Shown here piece by piece: positions 1 through 7,150 of a stretch of DNA of 16,034 nt (position 1 is the stretch's first letter; every line of letters begins with the position of its first letter). Origin of the DNA: Candidatus Tectimicrobiota bacterium (GTDB taxonomy: Bacteria; JACPSX01); the NCBI GenBank assembly GCA_016193065.1, contig JACPSX010000164.1:1-16034 (forward strand), read 5' to 3'. The position numbers and the translations under genes are program-made. The notes under the pieces were generated by a model. That model saw nothing but the letters and a program-made list of their open reading frames with translations, had not been told where the DNA came from and made no database searches.

Positions 1-76
1 CGGATCCGATTGCCGGGGTGGCCGTGGAGAACAGAATCAGCAGCAGGGAAATGAAGCGCTCCGCGGTCCCGCGCAC
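1..76 (-). CDS. N-terminus of a secreted protein (partial, runs off the window)
   Basis: Reading leftwards from a GTG at 76-74 gives an open frame of 25 codons to the window edge. It starts M-R-G-T-A-E-R-F, followed by the hydrophobic run ISLLLILFS and the small-residue stretch TATPA, which is the layout of a Sec signal peptide. The start has a good ribosome binding site, AAGGAG, located in the last codons of mazG with 8 bases of spacing. Only 2 bases separate it from the mazG stop, so the two genes are probably co-transcribed and translationally coupled. The mature part is outside the window, so its function cannot be named; a periplasmic or envelope protein is the only inference offered. 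Confidence 0.6.
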   Translation of the reverse strand, partial: MRGTAERFISLLLILFSTATPAIGS

Positions 77-78
77 GG

Positions 79-873
79 CTACTTCTCCTTGGCTTCTTCC
101 CAGTAGCGGTCCATCTCTTCCAGAGTGAGCTTCTCCAGATCCTTACCCTGGCGGGCAGCTTCCTTTTCGATGAACTGGAAGCGGGAGATGAATTTTTGAT
201 TGGTCTTGCGCAGAGCCTCTTCCGGATTGATGTCGAGAAATCGGGCCAGATTGACCAGAGCGAAAAAGAGATCGCCCATCTCCTCCTCGCGGCGGTTCTG
301 GTTGTGCCCGTTCAGGACGTGCTCGAGTTCACCCAGTTCTTCCTTCACCTTGGCCAAGACGGGTTCGATGGCGCCCCAGTCGAAGCCCACGCGGCTGGCC
401 TTTTCCTGCAGGCGGCGAGCCCGCAGCAGGGCCGGCAGTTCTTCAGGCACACCGTTGAGCGCCGAGGTTTTGCGGCGCTCCCCCTTTTCGGCGATCTTGA
501 TCTGCTCCCAGTTCTTCAAAGCTTCCTGGGCGCTGTTGACCTGGATCTGGCCGAAGACGTGGGGGTGGCGGCGGATTAACTTGTCGATCAGGTGGTCGAG
601 CACCTGGTAGATGTCGAATTCACCTCGTTCGCGGCCGATCTCGGCTTGAAAGATCGCCTGGAGGAGAAAATCGCCCAGCTCTTCTTGCAAGGCGGCCGGG
701 TTGTCGTGGTCGATGGCTTCCATGACCTCGTAGGTCTCTTCCAAAATGTAGGCCTTGAGGCTCTCGCGGGTTTGCTCGCGATCCCACGGGCATTGGGTGC
801 GCAGCGCGGTCATGATCTCCACCAGACGGTCGAAGCGGTGCTTCTCTTTCATCTCCATATCAACGGTCTCCAT
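79..873 (-). CDS. mazG: MazG, nucleoside triphosphate pyrophosphohydrolase
   Basis: The 264-residue product has the usual length and the duplicated architecture of MazG. The N-terminal half shows FDRLVEIM, the CPWDREQT motif and the metal-binding glutamates of EETYEVMEA and EELGDFLLQ. The C-terminal half shows RVGFDW and a second helical MazG domain with EELGELE and EEEMGDLFFALVNLARFL. The family hydrolyses NTPs to NMPs and pyrophosphate in the cytoplasm, which cleans nucleotide pools and moderates stress signalling. The frame stays open a further 88 codons upstream, but that part is Arg/Pro-rich and unlike MazG. I place the start at ATG 873. An ATG at 858 is equally plausible because GGAG lies 9 bases before it, while the 873 start has no clear ribosome binding site. 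A candidate promoter lies near 940-968. Confidence 0.95.
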   Translation of the reverse strand: METVDMEMKEKHRFDRLVEIMTALRTQCPWDREQTRESLKAYILEETYEVMEAIDHDNPAALQEELGDFLLQAIFQAEIGRERGEFDIYQVLDHLIDKLIRRHPHVFGQIQVNSAQEALKNWEQIKIAEKGERRKTSALNGVPEELPALLRARRLQEKASRVGFDWGAIEPVLAKVKEELGELEHVLNGHNQNRREEEMGDLFFALVNLARFLDINPEEALRKTNQKFISRFQFIEKEAARQGKDLEKLTLEEMDRYWEEAKEK

Positions 874-939
874 TGCCGGTGGGAGTACCGACAGTAATGA
901 ATACGGGAAAAACAATATTTTCCCCGGGCATGCCCGCTT

Positions 940-968
940 ATTATGGGCGAAGGGGGGGCGGCGCGCAA
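940..968 (-). promoter_or_regulatory. Candidate sigma70-type promoter for mazG
   Basis: On the minus strand TTGCGC (968-963) is followed after 17 bases by CATAAT (945-940). The -10 box matches TATAAT at 5 of 6 positions and the -35 box matches TTGACA at only 3 of 6. It would give a leader of about 60 bases before the mazG start. This is prediction only; the GC-rich spacer and weak -35 keep confidence low. Confidence 0.3.
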
Positions 969-1035
969 GGAGAGAAAGGGAAGGACCGGGGTGCCCCTTG
1001 GGGCTCCGGTAAACTTTTGCGCGGGAGGACGATTT

Positions 1036-1168
1036 AGGGTCAGTTGCCTTTCGCATGCGTGGAGTTTCAGATCTTCGGGAGGGCGGCGCCTGCAAAACTT
1101 TAAGTCGCCCTACGGGGCACACCCGGTCTCTTCCCACAATTCTTGGTTGCCTGCGGTGGCAACTCCCT
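1036..1168 (+). ncRNA. Candidate structured RNA with a 6S-like closing stem
   Basis: AGGG (1036-1039) and AGTTGCC (1042-1048) pair with CCCT (1165-1168) and GGCAACT (1158-1164), leaving a 2-base bulge. Further in, CGCA (1052-1055) pairs with TGCG (1152-1155). The 3' strand GCCTGCGGTGGC closely resembles the conserved 3' strand of enterobacterial 6S RNA (GCCUGCGGCGGC), and the 5' strand TTTCGCATGCG parallels its UUCGCAAGCG. The enclosed sequence includes a UACG-capped hairpin at 1107-1118. Against 6S: the enclosed length, 133 nt, is shorter than the usual 160-200 nt, and I could not draw a clean central bubble. It could equally be part of a larger RNA reaching to about 1420. Confidence 0.3.
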
Positions 1169-1596
1169 CGGACTGAGACAACTGAGGAAGCTGCTCTCCT
1201 GCCCTGAGCGGAAGTGCCGGGAGCAGCGGCACCCAGAGGGTACCCGATCGGGAGCGGCCAGGGATGGGAAACCGCGCAGCCTAAACTTGCTTTAAGACAG
1301 CTAAATGCTTAACGTGGCGGTAGCGGAGGGGTCCGGGTACCCGTCCTGGGTGTGGGCGCCCCGAAAGGGTCACTGCGGGAGGCTTGAAGCGAAGGGCGGG
1401 AGGGCAGCTTCATTCGTGATACCGTAGGAATAGACAGGGAATTAGCAAGAATCGAGGTGGAGGTTTTGATTGCAACCCCGCGGGACTTTTGTTAGGCTAA
1501 GCTTCCTTAGGACGCCGCTGGTGTTGCCAAGTCATCCTGTATCCAATTGTCCAGCGAGTTGCAAGAAAACGAAGGGCTGATCGCCGACGCTTTCTT

Positions 1597-1602
1597 GGGG
1601 AG
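1597..1602 (+). promoter_or_regulatory. Ribosome binding site that fixes the DUF1844 start
   Basis: GGGGAG stands 7 bases before the GTG at 1610. The longer alternative start, TTG at 1547, has no such site and would add 21 residues unlike the family. This favours GTG 1610. Confidence 0.7.
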
Positions 1603-1609
1603 ACACATC

Positions 1610-2032
1610 GTGAGCGAGCAGGAAGAGGAAAAAGAAGGCTTCCGCGTTCAGGATCGCCGCAGTTTTACGGAAACGGGAGAGCGCCGTCCCGGGTCAGAAG
1701 ATACCCACCAGGAACGCAGCCGGGAAACCGAGAAGCCACCTCCCCGGGAATCACGACCCCGGCAGGCCCCCCCGCGGCGCGAGGAGGTCCCAGAGATCGA
1801 CTTCGTGACTTTCCTCCTGAGCCTGGGAAGCCAGACGCTCATCCACCTGGGGGAAATTCCAGACCCTGTGAGCCGGAAGCGGGAGAAGAATCTGCTGGCG
1901 GCCAAGCAGACCATCGATCTGCTGGGAATCCTGGCAGAAAAAACCCAGGGGAATCTGACCCGGGAGGAAGATGGAGTCTTGCAGAACCTTCTGACCGATC
2001 TGCGGATGCGATACGTGAAGGCCGCGCCGTAA
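1610..2032 (+). CDS. DUF1844 family protein
   Basis: The 140-residue cytoplasmic protein starts MSEQEEEKEGFRVQDRR, the typical opening of DUF1844 proteins. A charged, Arg/Glu/Pro-rich and probably disordered linker occupies about residues 20-60. The conserved domain fills the C-terminal half: DFVTFLLSLGSQTLIHLGEIPDP, then AAKQTIDLLGILAEKTQGNL, then the LLTDLRMRYV end. Those phrases identify the family clearly. No biochemical function is established for it to my knowledge, so none is given. The stop lies 5 bases before the mutL start, which indicates an operon and possible translational coupling. No transmembrane segment or signal peptide is seen. Confidence 0.9.
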   Translation: MSEQEEEKEGFRVQDRRSFTETGERRPGSEDTHQERSRETEKPPPRESRPRQAPPRREEVPEIDFVTFLLSLGSQTLIHLGEIPDPVSRKREKNLLAAKQTIDLLGILAEKTQGNLTREEDGVLQNLLTDLRMRYVKAAP

Positions 2033-2037
2033 ATCCC

Positions 2038-3831
2038 ATGGCTGGCAAAATCCGCAGGCTTCCCGAAGATCTCTCCAATAAGATTGCAGCGGGTGAGGTC
2101 ATCGAGCGCCCTGCTTCCGTCGTCAAGGAAACCATCGAGAACGCTCTGGATGCGGGAGCCTCCCGCATCGATGTGGAGCTGGAACAGGCGGGGCTGTCTT
2201 TGATCCGGGTTCGGGATGACGGTGAGGGGATGAGCCGGGAAGACGCTCTCCTGGCCTGCGAGCGCCACGCCACCAGCAAGATCCGCATGCTGGAGGATCT
2301 CTCGGCCATCCACACCCTGGGCTTCCGGGGAGAAGCCCTGGCCAGCATCGCGGCCGTGGCGCGGCTGCGCCTGCAAACCCAACCGGCAGGCGATTTGACG
2401 GGAACCGAAATCGAATTGATTCCCGGAGGGAAACCGGAAGTTCGCGAGATCGGGATTCCCCGGGGAACGGTCCTCGAAGTGCGGGATCTGTTCTTCAACC
2501 TCCCCGCCCGGCGCAAGTTCCTGAAGAGTGAAGCCACCGAGCTGGGCCACGTGAGCCGCGTGGTCCACGACCTGGCGATGGCCAACTGTTCCGTCCATAT
2601 CCGGCTGCGCCACGGGGATCGCCTGCTCATCGATGCTCTGCCCACCCCCGATCCATTGCAGCGCCTGTCCTCCATTGTCGGTACGGAAGCAGCGCGAACC
2701 CTGGTGATGCTGCGCTCGAGCCGGGGCTCCCTTGACGTAGAGGCTTTAATCAGCAAGCCCGGGGAGGGGAGGCGCGACCGCGGCGCCCAGCATTTCTACG
2801 TCAACGGCCGCCCGGTGCGCGATCGCCTCATGGGCCACGCCCTTCAGGAGGCGACCCGGACCCTGTTTCCCGGCGATGCCTTTCCCGTAGCTTATCTGTT
2901 CTTGTCTCTGGATCCCGGGGATGTGGACGTGAACGTGCATCCCACCAAAGCGGAGGTGCGATTTGCCCGCAGCCAGGAGGTGCACCGTTTTTTGGTGGAA
3001 AGCCTGAGAATTCAGCTCATCCAGACTTTGCGAGGCGAGGGCGCGGTTCTTGCCGAGCCGGCTCCGGGCGGTTCGGGTTCCGAGAGCGGCGCCGGGGACG
3101 CGAACCTCCTCCGCGAGGAAGCCGCACCCTTTTTCACCTCCAGGCTTTCTCCTCTGCAATCCTCTTTCCCCTCGACGATGATCTGGAGTCCGGTGCCGGT
3201 GGAGCCCTTCGTGCAACCTCCGACCCTGTCTGCAGATCTCATCCATCTCTCCCCCCTGGGGCAGATCGATCAAACCTTCCTTCTGTTTGAAGGTCCCCGG
3301 GGCTTGTACGTGATGGATCAGCACACGGCCCACGAGCGGGTCCTCTACGAGCGCTTCCGCCGCCAGTGGGAAAGGGGGGCCGTGGAGGTGCAGGGGCTCC
3401 TGATCCCGGAGGTTGTGGAACTGGAGCCCGAGCAGGCCTGTTGGCTAAGCGAGCATCTGGCCGAACTGGAGGCCCTGGGATTTGAGGTGGAGCCCTTCGG
3501 CGGCCATAGCTTCGCAATCCGTGCCGCCCCCGCCAGCCTGCTCGCCCCGGGTACCTGCCTTGCGGGTGTCCGCAATCTTTTCTTGGGGTTGGTCGATTTC
3601 CTGGAGCACTGGGGGGGGCCGTCTCCCCTGCCGAACCTGGCCGATGCCGTGGTCCAGGTGATGGCCTGCCATCAGGCGGTTCGGGCCCACGATCCCCTTG
3701 GCCCCGAAGAGATGCGGGCCCTGCTTCGCGAACTGATGGCCGCCGAAAGCCCGTTTACCTGTCCCCACGGGCGTCCCACGATTCTCCTCTGGAGCCTGCA
3801 GGACCTGCAGAAGGAGTTCTTGCGCAAGTAG
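2038..3831 (+). CDS. mutL: DNA mismatch repair protein MutL, endonuclease-type
   Basis: The 597-residue product opens with the GHKL ATPase signature: KIAAGEVIERPASVVKE (ATP/Mg site), DDGEGM, RHATSKI and TLGFRGEALASIA, followed by the transducer domain up to about residue 335. A Gly/Pro/Ser-rich linker (about 336-395) leads to the C-terminal dimerisation and nuclease domain. That domain carries DQHTAHERVLYE (from residue 427), ACHQAVRAHD (543-552) and CPHGRP (575-580), the metal-binding motifs of nicking MutL homologues, which lack MutH partners. The product therefore probably nicks the error-containing strand after MutS recognition. One oddity is Thr in place of the usual Ala in DQHA. Start ATG 2038 is directly behind the DUF1844 gene. 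MutS is not in the window. Confidence 0.96.
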   Translation: MAGKIRRLPEDLSNKIAAGEVIERPASVVKETIENALDAGASRIDVELEQAGLSLIRVRDDGEGMSREDALLACERHATSKIRMLEDLSAIHTLGFRGEALASIAAVARLRLQTQPAGDLTGTEIELIPGGKPEVREIGIPRGTVLEVRDLFFNLPARRKFLKSEATELGHVSRVVHDLAMANCSVHIRLRHGDRLLIDALPTPDPLQRLSSIVGTEAARTLVMLRSSRGSLDVEALISKPGEGRRDRGAQHFYVNGRPVRDRLMGHALQEATRTLFPGDAFPVAYLFLSLDPGDVDVNVHPTKAEVRFARSQEVHRFLVESLRIQLIQTLRGEGAVLAEPAPGGSGSESGAGDANLLREEAAPFFTSRLSPLQSSFPSTMIWSPVPVEPFVQPPTLSADLIHLSPLGQIDQTFLLFEGPRGLYVMDQHTAHERVLYERFRRQWERGAVEVQGLLIPEVVELEPEQACWLSEHLAELEALGFEVEPFGGHSFAIRAAPASLLAPGTCLAGVRNLFLGLVDFLEHWGGPSPLPNLADAVVQVMACHQAVRAHDPLGPEEMRALLRELMAAESPFTCPHGRPTILLWSLQDLQKEFLRK

Positions 3832-3844
3832 TTACGGGAGGTCC

Positions 3845-3873
3845 TTGATTCCGCCCCAGGCGTCCTCTATACT
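3845..3873 (+). promoter_or_regulatory. Sigma70-type promoter for guaB
   Basis: TTGATT (3845-3850) and TATACT (3868-3873) are separated by exactly 17 bases and match the consensus boxes at 4 and 5 of 6 positions. The pair begins 13 bases after the mutL stop. Transcription would start near 3880, leaving a leader of about 40 bases to the guaB ATG. It implies that the guaB-guaA-dnaE-accA block can be transcribed separately from mutL. Confidence 0.6.
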
Positions 3874-3921
3874 TTGGCCATCCTTGGATTTGTCCAGGAG
3901 GAAAGGACAGGGGGTTCGATT

Positions 3922-5385
3922 ATGCTGCCGGAAAACATACCGGAAGCCTTGACGTTTGATGACCTGCTGTTGGTGCCCGGGCGCTCCCGGGTCTTGCCAC
4001 GTGATGTGGATGTAACCACCATGCTGACCCGGAAGATTCGCCTGAATACTCCCCTGGTCAGCGCCGCCATGGACACGGTCACGGAATCGGCGCTGGCCAT
4101 CGCCCTGGCTCAGGAGGGGGGAGTCGGAATCATCCACAAGAATCTGTCCATCGCGTCCCAGGCCCACGAGGTGGATAAGGTGAAGCGGTCGGAGAGCGGG
4201 ATGATCGTGGATCCGATCACCATAGGGCCTGATCGCAAGGTCAGCGACGCCCTGGAACTCATGAGGCGTTACCGGATCTCCGGGGTCCCGATTACCCGGG
4301 GGACCAAGCTGGTGGGGATCCTGACCAACCGGGATCTGCGCTTCGAGACGAACCTGGAGAAGAAAATCGGCGATCTCATGACCAAGGAGAATTTGATCAC
4401 CGCGCCCGAGGGAACCACCCTGGAGCAGGCCAAGAGAATTCTCCACGAGAACCGCATCGAAAAGCTCCTGGTCGTGGATCGGGAGTTTAACCTGAAAGGG
4501 CTCATCACGATCAAGGACATTGAGAAGGCTCGAAAGTATCCAAACGCCTGCAAGGATTCCCTGGGCCGGCTGATGATTGGAGCCGCGGTGGGGGTTGGTG
4601 AAGATCGGGCCGAGCGCGTGCAAGCCCTGGTCGAGGCAGGGGTGGATGTGCTGGCGGTGGATAGCGCTCACGGCCATTCGGAAGCGGTCTTGAAAACCGT
4701 GGAGTGGATTAAAGGAAACTACCCCCAGCTTCAGGTCATTGCGGGAAACGTGGCGACGGGGGAGGGGACCCGCGATCTGATCCAGGCAGGCACCGATGCC
4801 GTCAAGGTCGGCATCGGGCCCGGCTCCATCTGCACCACGCGGATCATCGCCGGAGTGGGCGTTCCCCAACTGAGCGCCGTCTCCGAGTGCGCCCGGGCGG
4901 CGGCCGAGGCCGGCATTCCCATCATCGCCGACGGGGGCATCAAGTTCTCCGGGGACCTGACCAAGGCCCTGGCGGCGGGGGCCAACTCCGTGATGATCGG
5001 CGGCCTCTTTGCGGGCACCGAAGAAAGCCCCGGAGAGAAGGTTCTCTTCCAAGGCCGCAGCTACAAGGTCTACCGCGGGATGGGATCCATCGGCGCCATG
5101 AGCGAGGGGAGCAGCGACCGCTACTTCCAGGAAGGAGAGCTTTCCGATGCCAAGCTCGTCCCCGAAGGGGTGGAAGGCAGAATCCCCTACAAGGGCCCCG
5201 TCTCCTCCGTGGTTTTCCAGTTGATCGGCGGGCTCAGGGCGGGCATGGGCTACTGTGGGGTCGCCACCATTGAAGAGCTCAGGCGCCATTCCCGTTTTGT
5301 GCGCATCACTTCCGCAGGGCTCAAAGAGAGTCACGTCCATGACGTGATTATCACCAGAGAAGCCCCGAATTACCAGAGGGAGTAG
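3922..5385 (+). CDS. guaB: Inosine-5'-monophosphate dehydrogenase
   Basis: The enzyme oxidises IMP to XMP with NAD+, the committed step of GMP synthesis. The 487-residue length is standard. The start of the barrel reads [19 protein letters not shown], and two CBS domains sit at about residues 90-205 ([14 protein letters not shown] to [13 protein letters not shown]). The phosphate-binding loop and catalytic cysteine are in [18 protein letters not shown] with Cys304. The flap region has [10 protein letters not shown] and DRYFQ, and the C-terminal loop has RAGMGYCG. I chose ATG 3922, preceded by AGGGGG 7 bases upstream. A TTG further upstream (3874) abuts the promoter -10 box and cannot be transcribed from it. 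The last codons form part of a 12-base direct repeat that flanks a palindromic insertion. guaA follows. Confidence 0.97.
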   Translation: MLPENIPEALTFDDLLLVPGRSRVLPRDVDVTTMLTRKIRLNTPLVSAAMDTVTESALAIALAQEGGVGIIHKNLSIASQAHEVDKVKRSESGMIVDPITIGPDRKVSDALELMRRYRISGVPITRGTKLVGILTNRDLRFETNLEKKIGDLMTKENLITAPEGTTLEQAKRILHENRIEKLLVVDREFNLKGLITIKDIEKARKYPNACKDSLGRLMIGAAVGVGEDRAERVQALVEAGVDVLAVDSAHGHSEAVLKTVEWIKGNYPQLQVIAGNVATGEGTRDLIQAGTDAVKVGIGPGSICTTRIIAGVGVPQLSAVSECARAAAEAGIPIIADGGIKFSGDLTKALAAGANSVMIGGLFAGTEESPGEKVLFQGRSYKVYRGMGSIGAMSEGSSDRYFQEGELSDAKLVPEGVEGRIPYKGPVSSVVFQLIGGLRAGMGYCGVATIEELRRHSRFVRITSAGLKESHVHDVIITREAPNYQRE

Positions 5386-5542
5386 TGCCGGGCCAATTAA
5401 CTTCGCCTAACTTCGTTTATCGCCCCTCGCGCTCCCTGCGGCGTACTTTCTATGTACGCCTCAGTCGGCTCGGGGCTCGCGCCTCGTTATGCTCGTTTCT
5501 TGGCCCGGCAATATGCCGAGAGTTTTCGTCCGATTTAATTGG
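5386..5542. repeat. Palindromic MITE-like element between guaB and guaA
   Basis: The core 5386-5510 has perfect 11-base inverted ends, TGCCGGGCCAA and TTGGCCCGGCA (5500-5510). Its centre is a hairpin, CTG-C-GGCGTAC (5436-5446) with GTACGCC-T-CAG (5454-5464) around a 7-base loop. A second inverted pair, GCCAATTAA (5392-5400) and TTAATTGGC (5535-5543), spans the whole element. Immediately outside, CAGAGGGAGTAG occurs as a perfect direct repeat at 5374-5385 and 5543-5554, as expected of a target duplication. Removing the element and one repeat copy would leave guaB and guaA about 24 bases apart, like the other gene pairs here. It encodes no protein. It may be a MITE or REP-type element moved by a transposase elsewhere in the genome. 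Confidence 0.7.
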
Positions 5543-5578
5543 CAGAGGGAGTAGGACTCCGTTGGAGAGACACTAGGC

Positions 5579-7138
5579 GTGGACATCCGCGGGGACAAGA
5601 TCCTCATCCTTGATTTCGGCTCCCAGTACACCCAGCTCATTGCTCGCCGAATCCGGGAACTGAAGGTGTTCTCGGAGATCGTGCCCTTTTCCATGCCGGC
5701 TTCCGAAATCCGGCGGCAGGCCCCGAAGGGTCTGGTCCTTTCCGGGGGGCCCGCCAGCGTGTACGCCGCCGATGCTCCGATCTGTAATCCCGAGATCTTC
5801 TCGCTGGGGATTCCAGTGCTGGGGATCTGCTACGGCATGCAGGTCATGGCTCACCTCCTGGAGGGGAAGGTCAGCAGTTCCGCCAGGAGAGAGTACGGAC
5901 CGGCCCGGCTCCTGATCGACCGGGAGGTGGATCTCCTGAGCGGCCTGGAAGACAACGGAGCCCCGAACGGGACACCCGTGTGGATGAGCCACGGGGATCG
6001 CATCGAGAAGCTTCCGGCGGGATTTGTCCCCCTGGCCCACACGGATAACTCCCCCGTGGCGGTCATGGGTTCGCCGGCCCGCAGGCTCTACGGGGTCCAG
6101 TTCCATCCGGAGGTTGTCCATACTCCGAAAGGGGGCGTTTTATTTGCAAACTTTCTGTTTCGCGCTTGCAGTTGTACCCCCAGTTGGTCCATGGCCTCCT
6201 TTGCTGCTGAAGCGGTTGGTGAGATCCGCCGCAGGGTGGGAAGCGCTCGGGTTCTTTGCGCATTGAGCGGGGGGGTTGACTCCTCCGTGACGGCTGTCCT
6301 GGTCCACCGGGCGATCGGTGAGCAGCTCACCTGCGTGTTCGTCGACAACGGGCTCCTGCGGTCGGGGGAAGCGGAGGAGGTGGAGGCCACCTTCCGGCGC
6401 CACTTCCACATGAACTTGCGGGTGGTCGACGCCGGGCAGCGGTTCCTCTCCCGGCTGGCCGGCGTGGAAGATCCGGAGCAGAAGCGCAAGATCGTGGGGG
6501 AGGAGTTCATCGCCGTCTTTGAAGAGGAGGCAGGGCGGCTGGGAGAGATTCAGTTTCTGGCCCAGGGGACTCTTTACCCGGATGTGATCGAGAGCCGCTC
6601 GGTGCGCGGCCCTTCCGCGACCATCAAATCCCACCACAACGTGGGCGGCCTCCCGGAGCGGCTCCACTTTCAGCTCATCGAGCCCCTCAAGGATCTGTTC
6701 AAGGACGAGGTGCGCCGCCTGGGAAAAGAGCTCGGAATCCACGGGTCCATTCTCTGGCGCCAGCCCTTTCCCGGTCCCGGTCTGTCCATCCGGGTCCTTG
6801 GTCCGGTGAGCCGCGAAACCCTGGACCTGGTCCGGCAGGCGGACCGCATCCTTTTAGAGGAAGTCGAAGCGGCGGGACTTCTCGAACGCCTGTGGCAGTC
6901 CTTTGCCGTTTTGTTGCCGGTGCGGAGCGTGGGGGTGATGGGGGACGAGCGGACATACGAGCAGGTGGCCTGCCTGAGGGTCGTGGAGAGCCAGGACGGC
7001 ATGACGGCCGACTGGGCCAGGCTCCCCTACGATCTCCTGTCCCGGGTTTCCAACCGGATCATTAACGAAGTACGGGGAATCAACCGGGTGGTTTACGACA
7101 TCAGCTCGAAGCCGCCCAGCACGATTGAGTGGGAATAG
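5579..7138 (+). CDS. guaA: GMP synthase (glutamine-hydrolysing)
   Basis: The 519-residue product converts XMP to GMP using ATP and glutamine, completing the pathway begun by guaB. The class I glutamine amidotransferase domain (about 1-195) starts [20 protein letters not shown] and carries nucleophile Cys84 in GICYGMQ, with His176 and Glu178 in FHPEV. The ATP pyrophosphatase domain has the P-loop SGGVDSS (230-236). The dimerisation domain ends with the canonical [14 protein letters not shown] and [16 protein letters not shown]. The start is GTG 5579, with GGAG 11 bases upstream; no better start exists before DILILDFG-like sequence. dnaE begins 12 bases downstream, so the two are probably co-transcribed. 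Whether the upstream palindromic element lowers read-through from guaB is unknown. Confidence 0.97.
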   Translation: MDIRGDKILILDFGSQYTQLIARRIRELKVFSEIVPFSMPASEIRRQAPKGLVLSGGPASVYAADAPICNPEIFSLGIPVLGICYGMQVMAHLLEGKVSSSARREYGPARLLIDREVDLLSGLEDNGAPNGTPVWMSHGDRIEKLPAGFVPLAHTDNSPVAVMGSPARRLYGVQFHPEVVHTPKGGVLFANFLFRACSCTPSWSMASFAAEAVGEIRRRVGSARVLCALSGGVDSSVTAVLVHRAIGEQLTCVFVDNGLLRSGEAEEVEATFRRHFHMNLRVVDAGQRFLSRLAGVEDPEQKRKIVGEEFIAVFEEEAGRLGEIQFLAQGTLYPDVIESRSVRGPSATIKSHHNVGGLPERLHFQLIEPLKDLFKDEVRRLGKELGIHGSILWRQPFPGPGLSIRVLGPVSRETLDLVRQADRILLEEVEAAGLLERLWQSFAVLLPVRSVGVMGDERTYEQVACLRVVESQDGMTADWARLPYDLLSRVSNRIINEVRGINRVVYDISSKPPSTIEWE

Positions 7139-7150
7139 ACGGAGACTTGG

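Larger units (their letters stand above)
874..1609. other. Long gene-free region with many stem-loops
   Basis: No frame here has a convincing start, ribosome binding site or family resemblance. The stretch separates divergent mazG and the DUF1844-mutL unit, so it must hold promoters for both. It contains an unusual number of RNA-like helices: GCCC-TACG-GGGC (1107-1118, a UNCG-type tetraloop), GCTGCTC/GAGCAGC (1190-1196 with 1221-1227), CCC-GAAA-GGG (1360-1369, a GNRA tetraloop), TGAAGC/GCTTCA (1385-1390 with 1407-1412) and a 9-bp long-range match GGGTACCCG/CGGGTACCC (1238-1246 with 1334-1342). The AT-richer segment 1281-1315 lies inside that long-range helix. I looked for hallmarks of tmRNA, RNase P RNA, SRP RNA, tRNAs and common riboswitches and did not find them. 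The best reading is one or more structured non-coding RNAs, or a long structured leader of the DUF1844-mutL transcript. Confidence 0.5.

Noticed and set aside
874-1137. Upstream 88-codon extension of mazG
   Set aside because: The residues are Arg/Pro/Ser-rich and unlike MazG N-termini, and the predicted promoter lies inside this stretch.
1021-1546. tmRNA, RNase P RNA, SRP RNA or a known riboswitch
   Set aside because: The diagnostic strings were not found: no GGxTTCGAC 5' end or TTCGANTC T-arm with CCA for tmRNA, no GAGGAAAGTCC for RNase P, no CCGGAAGG with AGCAGC at the right distance for SRP. A short similarity to the T-box GGGTGGNACCGCG near 1261-1276 has insertions that break it.
1488-1546. 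Promoter for the DUF1844-mutL unit
   Set aside because: TTGTTA, TTGCCA and TTGTCC occur, but none has a plausible -10 box at 16-18 bases, so no site is called.
3874-3921. Longer guaB starting at TTG 3874
   Set aside because: The TTG directly abuts the -10 box of the predicted promoter, upstream of the expected transcription start; IMP dehydrogenases begin near the [13 protein letters not shown] segment.
3832-5340. 502-codon open frame on the minus strand opposite guaB
   Set aside because: It is an antisense shadow: the plus strand encodes unmistakable IMP dehydrogenase, while this frame is low-complexity, rich in Gly/Pro/His/Asp, and shows no family motif.
5385-5576. 63-codon open frame inside the guaB-guaA palindromic element
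   Set aside because: It lies within an inverted repeat, lacks a ribosome binding site and has no recognisable domain.
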